Origin: Sodalis sp. Psp
GTDB lineage: Bacteria > Pseudomonadota > Gammaproteobacteria > Enterobacterales > Enterobacteriaceae
Length of the DNA: 64,000 nt
Direction: 5' to 3'
NCBI GenBank assembly: GCA_024648745.1
Contig: JAHCVB010000002.1
Location: 262,885-326,884 of the forward strand
Part shown: piece after piece, positions 10,570 through 23,415 of the stretch
How positions within the stretch are numbered: the first letter of the stretch is position 1
How the letters are laid out: every line of letters begins with the position of its first letter
Made by a program: the position numbers and the translations under genes
Notes under the pieces: generated by a model
Databases searched by the model: none
Told to the model about the DNA's origin: nothing
What the model saw: the letters and a program-made list of their open reading frames with translations, nothing else

Positions 10570-11872
10570 AATTATACCTTTAGGTAAATTTCTTGCTAGA
10601 ACATTCTCATTTTGGCGTGGTCTGTTTGGTACATGCTTTTCACCAAGCCTAAAACAAAAAATACGATTTTAGAATTATTTACCAAGCTTGTTTTGGTTTT
10701 TAATTAGTTTTTCATTTTGACACGTATTTTCCGCAGCGTTCAGTGTGAGTTACAGTTTACTTTTATTATCCATGATTTTTACCGTAGTTATGACGGTACG
10801 TGATTTTACCGTGACATTGCCTAAGGTTATGTATTTTGATATTTATCACAGAACTAACTAGTATTTTTATACTTTCCGTTTGTATTTTCCATACAGGCAA
10901 CGTCGGTTGTTTCCATTCAAAATTACGCCAGCTACTTTAGTGAAAGTAGCGAGATTTTCAAAACGAATTAAAGTTAGGCTTTGACATTTTAAGATGTTTA
11001 ACTCAATTACTATAGTAAATTGCATTATAGAATGATGATATTAATGGTATTATCATTCGTAATATTTTTCCCAGCAGAAAAAATCCTGAGTGGGACCTAG
11101 ATATGGAAAATCTCATACAGCACAGTTAATGCGCGCTGGATTGTGACGCTCGATATTATCGTTATCCGTCATAAGAATTACTCTGTCGTTTTCATTATTT
11201 AGTATGCCGACATCCAGCAGGATCTGTGGATTAGTGATATGGTTATGTCCTTAATAACTGAATAATGAGAAGATGATATGGGATTTCAAAGTGATGAGAT
11301 AGACGTTTGATATTACTTGCTCTTCGAGATTAATGGTCAGCTCATCGACATGTTCATCGTGCTTGTGGATTAATTCCACTATCTCGATAAAATGTGCAAT
11401 CTGGATTAAGTAGTTAAGATAAACCGAAACTATTCACTTTAGCCTAGCAAAGATATTACAGATGGATTTTATGCCGCTTTAAATGCCCCTTCATTGGAGA
11501 AGGAGTCTTGTCAGTCGGCGGTGTCAAAATGGTGGATATAATCCAGTGCATAATTTATCTATTTTTTAGTACTCCAGTTAGGATGAACAGAGTAAGTTAG
11601 CAGTCGAGCACTACTTAAAGGGGTCTTTGTTACGATTTCATATGAAGCGCTTCCAGCGTGCCTCTGTGTTGTCTGCGGCTAGGAACCGTTTGAAGAAGAG
11701 GAAGGAAAGGAGAAGCAAGAGATGCTATTATAGAGCACCGAAGTAGAACTTCAGAACATAACCAAATAGTACCATAGTAGAAGATCAGAAAACTACACCG
11801 ACAAAAATTACGCGCAGCGTACCTTAATTGCAGCTACTAGAAAGTCCATCCAATATGTATCGTAGGACATAT
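10570..11872. other. Eroded intergenic region (dacB slot)
   Basis: About 1.3 kb between greA and obgE. In E. coli this place holds dacB, but I could not align any convincing DacB fragment. It holds a perfect 8-bp stem hairpin at 10,931-10,950 (gctacttt / aaagtagc). A coding-like minus-strand stretch at about 11,120-11,420 is interrupted by a stop and I cannot name it. Otherwise I see only stop-rich sequence. Confidence 0.6.
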
Positions 11873-13685
<1,813 letters not shown>

Positions 13686-13943
13686 TTATTCATCAACGAT
13701 GCTAACAAACTTACGATTCTTCGGGCCTTTTACATTAAACTGAATTTTACCCGCAGTCAGAGCGAACAGAGTATGATCTTTGCCCCATCCGACGTTGGTT
13801 CCCGGATGAAATTTAGTTCCACGTTGACGCACTATGATACTACCCGCATTTACTGTTTCGCCACCGAATCGCTTGACTCCCAGGCGTTTACCTTCCGAGT
13901 CACGACCGTTACGAGTGGAGCCGCCAGCTTTTTTGTGTGCCAT
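13686..13943 (-). CDS. rpmA: 50S ribosomal protein L27
   Basis: L27 is a small basic protein whose N-terminus reaches the peptidyl transferase centre. Its 85 residues equal E. coli. The N-terminus [16 protein letters not shown] and the motif [15 protein letters not shown] are canonical. It begins 17 bp after rplU and is transcribed with it, as in the conserved rplU-rpmA operon. Confidence 0.98.
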   Translation of the reverse strand: MAHKKAGGSTRNGRDSEGKRLGVKRFGGETVNAGSIIVRQRGTKFHPGTNVGWGKDHTLFALTAGKIQFNVKGPKNRKFVSIVDE

Positions 13944-13960
13944 GAGTCTGCTATCCTGTT

Positions 13961-14272
13961 TTAAGCACTAATGCTAGTGATTTTAACGTCAGTGAACCAC
14001 TGGCGGTGGCCCTGATGCTTACGAAAATGCTTACGGCGATGGAATTTCACAATCATAATTTTATCGTCACGACCGTGAGAAATAATTTCCGCCACAATCT
14101 TTCTGTCATTAACGAAAGGACTGCCAATCTGGATATCATCGCCGCTGGAGATCAGCATAACCTGTTTAAATTCAATAGTTTTACCGGTTACGATGTCCAG
14201 TTTTTCAAGTCGAACGATTTGTCCTTCACTCACCCGATGTTGTTTACTACCACTTCGAAAAACTGCATACAT
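13961..14272 (-). CDS. rplU: 50S ribosomal protein L21
   Basis: L21 binds 23S rRNA in the large subunit. From the ATG at 14272 it has 103 residues, the E. coli length, starting [18 protein letters not shown] and ending [12 protein letters not shown] with the [17 protein letters not shown]-binding region. The frame is open nine codons upstream, but GGAG about 7 nt before 14272 and the family start decide. A 6-bp inverted repeat (gcgccc at 14,292 and gggcgc at 14,315) lies in the leader and might be regulatory; I have no proof. Confidence 0.97.
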   Translation of the reverse strand: MYAVFRSGSKQHRVSEGQIVRLEKLDIVTGKTIEFKQVMLISSGDDIQIGSPFVNDRKIVAEIISHGRDDKIMIVKFHRRKHFRKHQGHRQWFTDVKITSISA

Positions 14273-14523
14273 AAGAAACTCCATTTCCTGAGCGCCCAAT
14301 CTGCGTAATCGTTCGGGCGCGCCACAAATTCACAACAAATTATAGATTTTACGTCAGAATCTCATTGAAGACAAGCGAGAATATCAGAAAGCGAAAAGTA
14401 GCGATATCTTCATTAGAGTTTATCTCTTATGTTTTTCAAGTACAATCCAAACACTATTCCTGTCATCTGATTTCCGTGTGCGGCATTACACTGACGATAT
14501 AAATCTAATTCAATATTTAAAGA

Positions 14524-15495
14524 ATGAATCTTGAACAAATTACTGAACTGACTGCGCAGGACATGGCGGACGTCAACACAGCGATTCGCGAGCAACTTAA
14601 CTCTGAGGTCGCCCTAATAAATCAACTTGGCCACTACATTATTAGCGGTGGCGGCAAGCGTATCCGGCCGATGATTGTAGTGTTGGCGGCACGAACGCTG
14701 CACTACCAGGGCAAACAACATATCACCGTTGCTGCACTGATTGAATTTATACATACAGCCACCCTACTACATGATGATGTAGTAGATGAGTCGGACATGC
14801 GTCGTGGTAAGGCAACCGCTAACGTGGCATTCGGTAACGCCGCTAGCGTGCTGGTCGGTGATTTTATTTATACCCGTGCCTTCCAAATGATGACTGCGCT
14901 AGACTCGTTACGAGTACTGAAGCTGATGTCTGAGGCAGTCAATGTTATCGCCGAGGGGGAAGTACTACAGTTAGTGAACTGTAATGACCCAGATATCACT
15001 ATCGAGAGCTATATGCGGGTGATTTACAGCAAAACCGCACGCTTATTTGAAGCAGCCTCGCAATCCTCTGCCATTCTGGCCAGCGCCAATGCTTATCAGG
15101 AAGCGGCGCTGCGCGATTACGGTCGCTACTTAGGCACCGCCTTTCAGCTGATTGATGATCTGTTGGATTATGGCGCGGATGGTAGAACACTGGGAAAGAA
15201 CACCGGCGATGATCTTAATGAAGGCAAACCAACTCTTCCTTTGCTGCATGCTATGCGAAATGGCACACCGACGCAAACAGCGCTGATCCGACAGGCTATC
15301 GAACAAGGCAACGGACGCCATTTGCTAGAGACGGTGCTAGAAACTATGTGCCAGTGTGATTCACTGAGCTATACGCGCCAGTGCGCGGAAGCCGAAGCTA
15401 ACAAAGCTATCGCCTGTCTGCGCTGTCTATCTCCTTCCCCTTATCGCGATGCGCTGGAGAGTCTAGCTCACGTGGCAGTACAGCGTGACTTTTGA
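14524..15495 (+). CDS. ispB: Octaprenyl diphosphate synthase
   Basis: IspB elongates isoprenoid diphosphates to C40 for ubiquinone and menaquinone side chains. Its 323 residues equal E. coli. The first aspartate-rich motif is DDVVDESD, the second is LIDDLLDY, and GGGKRIRP is the substrate-binding entry. It is divergent from rplU with a 250-bp gap, as in E. coli. A 35-bp near-copy of its codons around 15,238-15,272 recurs downstream at 15,608. Confidence 0.98.
   Translation: MNLEQITELTAQDMADVNTAIREQLNSEVALINQLGHYIISGGGKRIRPMIVVLAARTLHYQGKQHITVAALIEFIHTATLLHDDVVDESDMRRGKATANVAFGNAASVLVGDFIYTRAFQMMTALDSLRVLKLMSEAVNVIAEGEVLQLVNCNDPDITIESYMRVIYSKTARLFEAASQSSAILASANAYQEAALRDYGRYLGTAFQLIDDLLDYGADGRTLGKNTGDDLNEGKPTLPLLHAMRNGTPTQTALIRQAIEQGNGRHLLETVLETMCQCDSLSYTRQCAEAEANKAIACLRCLSPSPYRDALESLAHVAVQRDF
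15238..15272 (+). repeat. Source copy of a short internal ispB duplication
   Basis: Thirty bases (15,238-15,267) are identical to 15,608-15,637, and four of the next five also match. This copy lies inside ispB, coding for part of LLHAMRNGTPT. Confidence 0.85.
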
Positions 15496-16337
15496 GTGAG
15501 TAAAAAATTCATTAAAATACGTTTTTAAATGAAAGTCAAAGGAACGAGTGGTGATACGCCCAACACCTCAACTTTTTCTATAAGTTCCCGTCATACCCCT
15601 AGCTATACCTTTGCTGCATGCTATGCGAAATGGCACATCGACAATAAACGAGTCGACACCATCATGCATAATGAAACTTATTCGCTCATTCTAGCAGACC
15701 TCACAACACCTGATAGCTTCGCACAGTAACGCCAGGGGCGATAAATTAAGCCTGTTTTGTAGAATTTTTATTCTAGATTATTTTATCTATCATAGCAAAA
15801 CAGATTTTACTTAGAATAAGCATTTTAGGAATTTTATTGTTGTATATTTCGGAACTACCATTCTATCTGAGTTTATCAATTATACCATTAACCGATGTTT
15901 TTCTTAAACAGCACACAAACGAAGTATGACTGAAAAAACATACTAGTATCTTATTGATATCATTAGCTAAAACTCCGTAAATGCAGAGTGATCCAGGTTT
16001 AAAGAGTGAGCGATTTTATTTCCGACGCGCTGGAGGTTCACTTATCTGATGATATAACTTAGTCAACTTAGAATTTAGAAACCAATCATATCGATCGAAA
16101 GGCGCGATACGTTAATGTTGACAAAGAACACCCAATATGGGAATAGCCGTGCTTCCCCCGGAGTGCATTTTAGTTACTGCTTAACAACATTAACCTGTTA
16201 GTCGGGATAGTTTAGATGCTTTAAAGAAATTTAATACTTCTTAAACGTACGCTAAAGGAGGCGATAAAACCGCGCTCCACATCAGAAGACTACCGATGAA
16301 TTTTGTTCCAAGTTACCCATATTTTCCATGTGGGGAT
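15496..16337. other. Intergenic region after ispB, holding a duplicated ispB scrap
   Basis: This is the break between the ispB block and the ppa block. At 15,608-15,642 it holds a 35-bp near-copy of an internal ispB segment (30 bases identical, then one mismatch, then four matches), exactly 370 bp downstream of the original and in the same orientation. Beyond that segment neither flank aligns. The rest is stop-rich with nothing I recognise. Confidence 0.7.
15608..15642 (+). repeat. Displaced copy of an ispB segment
   Basis: Direct repeat of 15,238-15,272 with a single mismatch, in non-coding sequence 113 bp beyond the ispB stop. It probably arose by local duplication or template switching. 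It has no coding role. Confidence 0.85.
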
Positions 16338-16575
16338 TGGTATTTCTTTGGGTTGTTATTCCTTAAAAGAAGAGCCCTTGCCACCATTATCTGGAAACTA
16401 TGCCAAGCATATTCTACCGCTTTGCCGTGTGTACAGCCTCACGTCGTCTTGTTTTGTCAACTCTCCTCTCTGTCGCGTCGATTCAGCCCTTGCCGTGTTT
16501 TTGGTAGTTCACATACTCCAATTAATTCGTGCGTTGCAATCCATTCCTTACTTAATTTCCATTTTTAACCTCCTT
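16338..16575 (-). pseudogene. Mu-like phage transposase N-terminal remnant
   Basis: On the minus strand, KEWIATHELIGVCELPKTR followed by QGLNRRDREES* and, after a stop and frameshift, GKAVEYAWHSF resemble the N-terminal DNA-binding domain of Mu-type transposases. That domain carries the pattern W-T-x-x-EL-x-G-x-x-x-LP-x-T-x-x-G-x-N, then REGW and GGKA-x-EY. It also resembles the related Mu repressors. A strong AGGAGG lies 6 nt before an ATG at 16562, in a different frame from the readable protein, so the gene is broken at its start too. The catalytic domain is absent. This is a prophage relic; a repressor origin is possible. Confidence 0.68.
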
Positions 16576-16991
16576 TTAATCTCCCTCCCGGTCACGCAGC
16601 CTTGCGCTATCGCCATTGCACGGTTTAGGTGGGTGCTATGGAATTTATAGCACTTAAATTCTCTTCGCTTCTTAAAACAACATTTAATTAATAACATTAA
16701 TAAGTTATCATAACTTTAATTACAAAACAAAATTTGTTATTATATTAGACGATTTATTAAACAAGTAGTCCTTAGATCCAAACATTAGAGAAAACCAACC
16801 CTAGTTCTTGGAATCTGTGCAGGACTAACATATTAAATTGTATTATTTCTCCAGGTCTCCGAGTACGCAAGTGCCATCGCGCGGAGGTTTGATTCATCGG
16901 CGCAAAGTGTATCGTTGAAAACGTCTAGAGGAAGTAGAACGGTTATACTAACCGTGTCACCATTAATTAGAAGGTGCAAAAGGAAAACAAC
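16576..16991. other. Intergenic region before ppa
   Basis: AT-rich leader of ppa. Apart from the AAGGA ribosome binding site just before 16992, I see no feature I can support. Confidence 0.6.
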
Positions 16992-17534
16992 ATGAATTTG
17001 AATCAGGTACCGACGGGGAAAGATCTACCGGAAGATATCTATGTAATCATTGAAATTTCGGCAAATGCTGATCCCATCAAATACGAAGTTGATAAAGACA
17101 ACGGCTTCTTGTTTGTTGATCGTTTCATATCTACCACAATGTTCTATCCCTGCAACTATGGATATATTAATCACACATTGTCGCTGGATGGAGATCCAGC
17201 GGATGTACTAGTGCCTACGCCGTATCCATTGCATCCAGGTTCCGTAGTGCAGTGCCGTCCGGTAGGCGTGCTGAAAATGACCGATGAGTCTGGCGAAGAC
17301 GTCAAGCTAGTAGCTGTGCCTCACACCAATCTATCGAAAGAGTATGACCACATAAAAAATGTCGACGATCTGCCGCAACTGCTGCAGGATCAGATTATTC
17401 ATTTTTTCGAGCACTATAAAAATTTAGAAACCGGTAAATGGGTGAAAGTCAATGGCTGGGAAAACGCCGAAGCAGCCAAGACTGAAATCCTTTCCTCATT
17501 TAAGCGAGCTAAAAAACTACCGCTGAAAATGTAA
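16992..17534 (+). CDS. ppa: Inorganic pyrophosphatase
   Basis: Ppa hydrolyses pyrophosphate from biosynthetic reactions in the cytoplasm. The protein has 180 residues (E. coli 176). The metal-binding signature DGDPADVLV and the [12 protein letters not shown] segment are present. The usual [15 protein letters not shown] reads [15 protein letters not shown], with Ser in place of Pro. The ATG at 16992 has AAGGA upstream; the frame is open six codons further but without family similarity. It stands alone, between large eroded gaps. Confidence 0.97.
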   Translation: MNLNQVPTGKDLPEDIYVIIEISANADPIKYEVDKDNGFLFVDRFISTTMFYPCNYGYINHTLSLDGDPADVLVPTPYPLHPGSVVQCRPVGVLKMTDESGEDVKLVAVPHTNLSKEYDHIKNVDDLPQLLQDQIIHFFEHYKNLETGKWVKVNGWENAEAAKTEILSSFKRAKKLPLKM

Positions 17535-18108
17535 GCGTCGTCAAGTGAAGATCAAAGTGATGGTTACAGTGCTAAAAGTCACATGCTACAGTAAAGCACC
17601 TACTTCCAGATAGTTAGCTTGAATGTCAATTGTTATTTTATCGGACAACCACAATTTCGGTGTCCTATCTTATCTTAGACCAGACTGTTTAATAACTTAC
17701 GCACAATGGTGGTATCCATCGATAACTAGATAATACCGCAGCCAGACTAGAAAAATAAACCTCTCTGCTTACATGTGATAATATTATTTTTAGGTTCTAA
17801 ATTACTTTAAAGGGTCGAAAACTACAAAATTAAGACTAGCAGAGTTTGCTAGATCATCAAGTGTAATTTTCAATAAACAGGCACTCACTTAAAAACAGAT
17901 GAGCACTTAAAGTATCAACTTAGCTTAAGGCTGTTAGACCTGTATAGAGTTTACTGTGCCTTCAGTGCACCAGAAAAATTCTTTTAAGCCGATATGTGAC
18001 ATGTTGAACACTGACTGCCACCACATCTACTTGTTGGTGCTACTATTACTTATCAGATATACTAACAAAGTCTAATTTTTAATACGATTTCTGAGGACAT
18101 TGGCTGTC
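17535..18108. other. Intergenic region between ppa and leuS
   Basis: About 570 bp of AT-rich, stop-rich sequence. No gene fragment recognised, apart from the leuS ribosome binding site (GAGGA near 18,093). Confidence 0.6.
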
Positions 18109-20688
18109 ATGCAAGAGCTTTACTGCCCGGAAGAGATAGAATCAGCCGTTCAGCAACACTGGCAAGAAAATGAAACATTTAAGGTTACTGAGGATCCCAG
18201 AAAGGAAAAATACTATTGTTTATCTATGTTGCCCTATCCTTCCGGCTGCTTACATATGGGCCATGTACGCAACTATACGATTGGCGATGTAATTTCCCGC
18301 TATCAGCGCATGATAGGTAAAAACGTCCTTCAACCTATCGGTTGGGATGCGTTTGGACTGCCCGCTGAAGGGGCCGCAGTTAAAAATAATACCAACCCGG
18401 CGTCCTGGACCTACGCCAACATCGATTACATGAAGAAACAGCTTAAGTTGCTGGGTTTCGGCTACGACTGGCATCGTGAAATCACCACTTGCAGTCCGGA
18501 GTATTACCGATGGGAGCAGTGGTTTTTCACCTGTCTATACGAAAAGGGCCTGGTATACAAAAAAACATCAGCAGTCAACTGGTGCCCTCAGGATCAGACT
18601 GTGCTAGCCAACGAACAGGTGATCGAAGGCTGTTGCTGGCGCTGCGACGCCAAAGTCGAGCGTAAAGAAATCCCTCAATGGTTTATTAAAATCACTGACT
18701 ACGCCGACGAGCTACTTTATGATTTAGACAAGCTTGAAAGTTGGCCTGAGCAAGTAAAAACCATGCAGCGCAACTGGATTGGCCGTTCAGAAGGTGTAGA
18801 AGTCATCTTCCAGGTCGCGGACAGCGAAGAGACTCTGATAGTCTACACCACTCGTCCAGATACCATTATGGGCACCACTTATGTCGTAGTAGTAGCCGGT
18901 CATCCGTTGTCGCTACAAGAAACAGGAAATCCAGCATTGGCAAACTTTATTCAAGAATGCCGAACTACCAAAGTGATGGAAACAGACACAGCTACTATGG
19001 AAAAAAAAGGTATGGCTACTGGCTTGTACGTCATCCATCCACTGACCGGAGAGACTTTGCCAGTGTGGGTTACCAACTTTGTGTTGATGGACTACGGAAC
19101 CGGCGCGGTTATGGCAGTGCCGGGCCATGATCAGCACGATTGGGAATTCGCCCATAAATATAATTTGCCGTTGAAGCCAGTCATCCGCAATGCTGACGGC
19201 AGCGAGCCGGATCTCAGCGTACAAGCTATGACCAACAAGGGTGTATTATTCAATTCCGGCGAATTCGACGGACTGAATTTTCAGGCTGGCTTCGAAGCCA
19301 TCGCTAATGCGCTAGTGGCGCGTGGTGCCGGCAAACGCAAGGTGAATTACCGTCTGCACGACTGGGGGGTTTCCCGGCAACGCTACTGGGGTGCACCAAT
19401 TCCTATGATGACGCTCGAAGATGGCACCATAGTGCCGACGCCGGAAGACCAGCTTCCAGTTATTCTACCGGAAGACGTGATGATGAACGGAATCTCCAGT
19501 CCATTGAAAGTAGATCCAAAGTGGGCCAAAACTACCTATCAGGGTCAGCCTGCGCTACGCGAGACCGATACCTTCGATACTTTTATGGAGTCCTCTTGGT
19601 ATTACGCACGTTACACCTGCTCGGACTACAACTGCGGTATGTTGGATCCTGATGCCGCCAATTACTGGTTGCCGATAGACCAGTATATTGGTGGAATTGA
19701 ACATGCCATTATGCATCTGATGTATTTCCGCTTCTATCATAAGCTGCTGCGCGACGCCGGACTGGTCACCTCAGATGAGCCGGCCAAGAGCTTGCTATGT
19801 CAGGGCATGGTTCTGGCTAACGCTTTCTACTACCAGTCCACCAACGGTGAGCGAGTATGGGTATCGTCAGCTAATGTTAGAGTGAAACGCGATATGGAGG
19901 GCCGCATTGTCAAAGCAACTGATACCTCAGGTCGCGATCTGGTTTACGCCGGCATGAGCAAGATGTCGAAATCGAAAAACAACGGTGTCAATCCGCAAAT
20001 AATGGTAGAAAAATACGGCGCTGATACGGTGCGCCTGTTTATGATGTTTGCTGCGCCAGCAGAAGTAGCGTTAGAATGGCAGGAATCTGGGGTGGAAGGG
20101 GCCGGCCGATTCCTGAAACGCGTCTGGAAACTGGTGTATAAGCATACACAACTGGGGGCAGTAAGCGCACTGAAAATCCATGCATTGAACGATAGTCAAA
20201 AAGCGCTGCGCCGCAAAGTACATAAAACTATCATTAAAGTGACCGACGATATCGGCCGGCGGCAAACGTTTAACACCGCCATTGCCGCCATTATGGAGCT
20301 GATGAACAAGTTGACACGGGCGCCGCAGCAGACCGGTCAGGATCGTGCCCTGTTGCAGGAATCCTTAATGTCGATAGTGCGAATGCTTTATCCCTTCACC
20401 CCACATACCTGCTTCGCGCTCTGGCAGGCATTAGGAGGCGAAGAAGATATTGATAACGCACCATGGCCGGTTGCAGAAGACGCGGCTATGGTAGAAAACG
20501 CCAAGTTAGTCGTCATTCAGGTTAATGGTAAGCTACGCAGCAGAATCACTGTGCCAGCGGATGCAGACGAAGCTCTGATACGTAAGCGAGCCTCTCAGGA
20601 ACGTCTGGTGGCAAAGTGTCTGGAGGGGACCACGATTCGGAAAGTAATCTACGTACCAGGTAAGCTGCTTAACCTAGTCGTAGGTTAA
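18109..20688 (+). CDS. leuS: Leucyl-tRNA synthetase
   Basis: Class I synthetase charging tRNA-Leu. The protein has 859 residues (E. coli 860). The HIGH motif is HMGH within [19 protein letters not shown], and KMSKS appears as [12 protein letters not shown]. The CP1 editing domain ([21 protein letters not shown]) and the leucine-specific domain are present, and the C-terminus ends [11 protein letters not shown]. The TTG at 18100 three codons earlier is also possible, but ATG at 18109 gives the family start MQE. It leads the conserved leuS-lptE-holA-nadD cluster with 19 bp to lptE. Confidence 0.98.
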   Translation: MQELYCPEEIESAVQQHWQENETFKVTEDPRKEKYYCLSMLPYPSGCLHMGHVRNYTIGDVISRYQRMIGKNVLQPIGWDAFGLPAEGAAVKNNTNPASWTYANIDYMKKQLKLLGFGYDWHREITTCSPEYYRWEQWFFTCLYEKGLVYKKTSAVNWCPQDQTVLANEQVIEGCCWRCDAKVERKEIPQWFIKITDYADELLYDLDKLESWPEQVKTMQRNWIGRSEGVEVIFQVADSEETLIVYTTRPDTIMGTTYVVVVAGHPLSLQETGNPALANFIQECRTTKVMETDTATMEKKGMATGLYVIHPLTGETLPVWVTNFVLMDYGTGAVMAVPGHDQHDWEFAHKYNLPLKPVIRNADGSEPDLSVQAMTNKGVLFNSGEFDGLNFQAGFEAIANALVARGAGKRKVNYRLHDWGVSRQRYWGAPIPMMTLEDGTIVPTPEDQLPVILPEDVMMNGISSPLKVDPKWAKTTYQGQPALRETDTFDTFMESSWYYARYTCSDYNCGMLDPDAANYWLPIDQYIGGIEHAIMHLMYFRFYHKLLRDAGLVTSDEPAKSLLCQGMVLANAFYYQSTNGERVWVSSANVRVKRDMEGRIVKATDTSGRDLVYAGMSKMSKSKNNGVNPQIMVEKYGADTVRLFMMFAAPAEVALEWQESGVEGAGRFLKRVWKLVYKHTQLGAVSALKIHALNDSQKALRRKVHKTIIKVTDDIGRRQTFNTAIAAIMELMNKLTRAPQQTGQDRALLQESLMSIVRMLYPFTPHTCFALWQALGGEEDIDNAPWPVAEDAAMVENAKLVVIQVNGKLRSRITVPADADEALIRKRASQERLVAKCLEGTTIRKVIYVPGKLLNLVVG

Positions 20689-20707
20689 CAGATAAGAAGA
20701 CAAGAAG

Positions 20708-21268
20708 ATGGTGTGCGGGTATCAAATTTTAGCAACAATAGTATTTGGATTTGCGCTAATGGTCACTGCAAGCTGCGGTTATCATCTGTGTAGCATTACT
20801 GACCAAGTGCCAAGTAAAATGAAAACCATAATACTGAACAGTTATGATCCTTACGGGCAGCTAACTCGTGTTGTTCGTACAGAATTACGTCTGAGTAATA
20901 TCACCATCAACGACGACACCAAGGCTAAAAATAATACGCTGCCGTCGCTACGGATTGTCAATTCATCGGAAAGACAGGTCACCGTCTCAGTATTCCAGGG
21001 CGGCAAAACCGCCGAATATCAACTGATACTCACGGTTCAGGCGAAGGTGTTGATGCCCGGAAAAGATTATTTCCCCATTGACGTGAAGGTACACCGCCCG
21101 TTCTTTGATAATCCCCTGATAGCTCTGGCCAAAGATGCTGAAAGAGATGTAATCCGCCAGGAAATGTGTCAGCAGGCAGCAAAGCAGCTGGTGCGTAAGC
21201 TATTGACAGTGCTTAAGGAAGTGGATAAGACGCTGGATGCAAAACTGAAACACCAGCAGCTAGCCTGA
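20708..21268 (+). CDS. lptE: LPS-assembly lipoprotein LptE
   Basis: LptE plugs the LptD barrel that inserts lipopolysaccharide into the outer membrane. The protein has 186 residues (E. coli 193). A signal peptide with lipobox VTASC leads to the acylated Cys near residue 23. [19 protein letters not shown] matches E. coli GWHLRDTTQVPSTMKVMIL, and [12 protein letters not shown] is conserved. The sequence is more diverged than its neighbours and the Thr-rich tail is shorter. Retention implies the cell still makes LPS. Confidence 0.94.
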   Translation: MVCGYQILATIVFGFALMVTASCGYHLCSITDQVPSKMKTIILNSYDPYGQLTRVVRTELRLSNITINDDTKAKNNTLPSLRIVNSSERQVTVSVFQGGKTAEYQLILTVQAKVLMPGKDYFPIDVKVHRPFFDNPLIALAKDAERDVIRQEMCQQAAKQLVRKLLTVLKEVDKTLDAKLKHQQLA

Positions 21269-21305
21269 TAATGAATCTACATTTTCTGAAATGGCGTATG
21301 GAGTT

Positions 21306-22337
21306 ATGATTCGACTGTATCCTGATCAGTTAGACGCGCAACTACAGGAGTCGTTGCGGCCTTGTTACTTACTGTTCGGTAACGATCTACTACTGTTGCA
21401 AGAGAGCCAGGATCGCATCTGCGATCGGGCGCAGGCACAGAAATTTAGAGAACATTTCGGTGTCACTTTGGAGGTTGGCACCAACTGGGATACCATATTC
21501 AGCTTGTGCCAGTCACTGAGTCTGTTCGCTAGTCGAAAAACTCTATTACTGATCCTGCCAGATGGTAATATCCCCGCCATCATAGGGGAAAAGCTGCTCC
21601 AGCTGGCATCATTTCTACATGAGGATTTACTGCTGATCTTGCGCGGCAGCAAACTGACCTATGCTCAGGAGAACAGTGCTTGGTTCAAGGTGCTTAGCCA
21701 GAGCGCGGTGTTAGTGAGTTGTGCCACTCCAGAACAGGATCGGTTACCACATTGGGTAGCGACTCGAGCTAGGAAAATGAAGCTGTTGCTTGACGACGAC
21801 GCCTACCAGCCCTTGTGTTACTACTACGAAGGCAATTTACTGGCTCTGCTCCAGGCATTGAAGCGACTATCGCTGATTTATCCAGACGGCAGACTGACTT
21901 TGGCGCGGGTCGAAACCGTGGTGAACGATGATGCGCATTTTACATCGTTTCACTGGATCGATGCGACATTGGCGGGGAAAAGCAAACGCGCCGCTCACGT
22001 ATTGAGGCAACTGAAGCTGCAAGCCTCGGAGCCGGTGATCCTGCTGCGCAATATTCAACGCGAGGTGATATTGTTGCTAACACTCAAACGGCAGACAGTA
22101 GATATACCAACACGCACGTTGTTTGACCAATATAAGGTGCGGCAGAACCGCCGTCCCCTGCTGACTCAAGCGCTAAAGCGCATCACTCTAACACAACTAC
22201 GGGATAGTGTTTCTCTGATGATAAAAATTGAATTATCTCTGAAGCAGGACTATGGATACCCCGTCTGGTCCGGTCTAGATGCATTATCTCTGCTTTTATG
22301 TGATAAAAAGCTACCCGCAGCAATGATCAATGAGTGA
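21306..22337 (+). CDS. holA: DNA polymerase III subunit delta
   Basis: HolA is the wrench of the clamp loader that opens the beta clamp. From ATG 21306 it has 343 residues, the E. coli length, beginning [13 protein letters not shown] and including QESQD, EGNLLAL and SEPVILLRN. The upstream ATG at 21291 adds five residues with no support. The start lacks a clear ribosome binding site, fitting translational coupling to lptE. Its last 8 bp overlap nadD (ATGAGTGA), as is usual. Confidence 0.96.
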   Translation: MIRLYPDQLDAQLQESLRPCYLLFGNDLLLLQESQDRICDRAQAQKFREHFGVTLEVGTNWDTIFSLCQSLSLFASRKTLLLILPDGNIPAIIGEKLLQLASFLHEDLLLILRGSKLTYAQENSAWFKVLSQSAVLVSCATPEQDRLPHWVATRARKMKLLLDDDAYQPLCYYYEGNLLALLQALKRLSLIYPDGRLTLARVETVVNDDAHFTSFHWIDATLAGKSKRAAHVLRQLKLQASEPVILLRNIQREVILLLTLKRQTVDIPTRTLFDQYKVRQNRRPLLTQALKRITLTQLRDSVSLMIKIELSLKQDYGYPVWSGLDALSLLLCDKKLPAAMINE

Positions 22338-22956
22338 ATGTACGTTGATCGCCTTTTATGGAGGCACATTCGACCCTATTCACTACGGCCATCTAAAGTC
22401 TGTTATCGCATTGACACGCCTGGTCAACCTGAAGCAGATAATTCTGATGCCAAACAATGTGCCGCCACACCGGCCGCAGCCTATAGCCTCCTCTCAGCAG
22501 CGGGTGGAGATGGTTCGCTTGGCGATCGTCGGTATGGCAAGGAATCTATTTACTATTGATGAGCGCGAATTGCATCGCGAAACACCCTCTTGGACAGTAG
22601 AAACTTTTGAAGCCCTGCGCCGAGAATACGGACCTTCAGCGCCTATGGGCTTCATTATCGGTCAGGATTCGCTGCTAACACTGCCGCAGTGGCATCGCGG
22701 TCAAGAATTACTGGAGTTGTGTCATCTCCTAGTTTGCGCACGACCCGGATATAGTGACCGCCTGACCAACAGGTCAATCGACGATCCTAAAACATTGCAT
22801 CAGAAACCGGCGGGATTGATTTATTGTGCGTCTACACCGGAGTTTGCCATTTCTGCCAGCGATATCCGTCAGCGCTATAAAAAAGGCCAACTCTGCAAGG
22901 GTTTGTTACCTTCCTCTGTGCAAAGTTATATTGATAAACAAGGCTTATACCGTTAG
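22330..22956 (+). CDS. nadD: Nicotinate-nucleotide adenylyltransferase
   Basis: NadD adenylates nicotinate mononucleotide in NAD synthesis. The protein has 208 residues (E. coli 213). The nucleotidyltransferase motif [13 protein letters not shown] is near the N-terminus, with [25 protein letters not shown] and the second motif [10 protein letters not shown]. It overlaps holA by 8 bp. The E. coli neighbour cobC is missing beyond it; the next legible relic is rsfS. Confidence 0.97.
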   Translation: MSECTLIAFYGGTFDPIHYGHLKSVIALTRLVNLKQIILMPNNVPPHRPQPIASSQQRVEMVRLAIVGMARNLFTIDERELHRETPSWTVETFEALRREYGPSAPMGFIIGQDSLLTLPQWHRGQELLELCHLLVCARPGYSDRLTNRSIDDPKTLHQKPAGLIYCASTPEFAISASDIRQRYKKGQLCKGLLPSSVQSYIDKQGLYR

Positions 22957-23115
22957 TACGTGTGTCATGTTATGCTATACTGCTTTTCCCTGGTCAAGAC
23001 ACTTGCTCGCTGTTAAATCTGAGCTTGTCCTTCTAGATAGTTACTCATTGAATATCGCGTCACATCATCGATATCATGACGTGAGCAAAGCACACCTGGG
23101 CCTTTGCAAAATACC

Positions 23116-23404
23116 ATGCTTAAAGATTTTATTGTTGACAAAATAAATGATCTAAAAGGTCAAGACGTCGTTACGCTAGACATTTTCGGTAAGTCCAGTA
23201 TTACAATTGCGTGATGATTTGCACTGTCACATCCAGTCGTCACATTACGTTTATTGCTGATTACGTTGTACAAGCATCTCAGACTATCGGTCTGCATTCT
23301 TGGGCGTGGAAAGGGGAAATGACATTGATTGGGTTGTGGTCGATTTAGGTGATGTCATTATGCATGTGATGCCAAAAGAGAGCCGCTGTCTGGTATAAGT
23401 TGGA
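23116..23404 (+). pseudogene. rsfS: rsfS (ybeB) remnant, ribosomal silencing factor
   Basis: An ATG opens [17 protein letters not shown] and [13 protein letters not shown] before a premature TGA. E. coli RsfS reads [29 protein letters not shown]. After frameshifts the C-terminal part reappears as [20 protein letters not shown] followed by a stop. RsfS blocks subunit joining in starvation by binding L14. The gene lies between nadD and the dead rlmH, as in E. coli. Confidence 0.93.
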
Positions 23405-23415
23405 AAACTTTAGAA

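Noticed and set aside
16296..16650. Two overlapping plus-strand open frames of 90 and 115 codons
   Set aside because: They are antisense to the readable Mu-like transposase remnant, which explains the sequence better.
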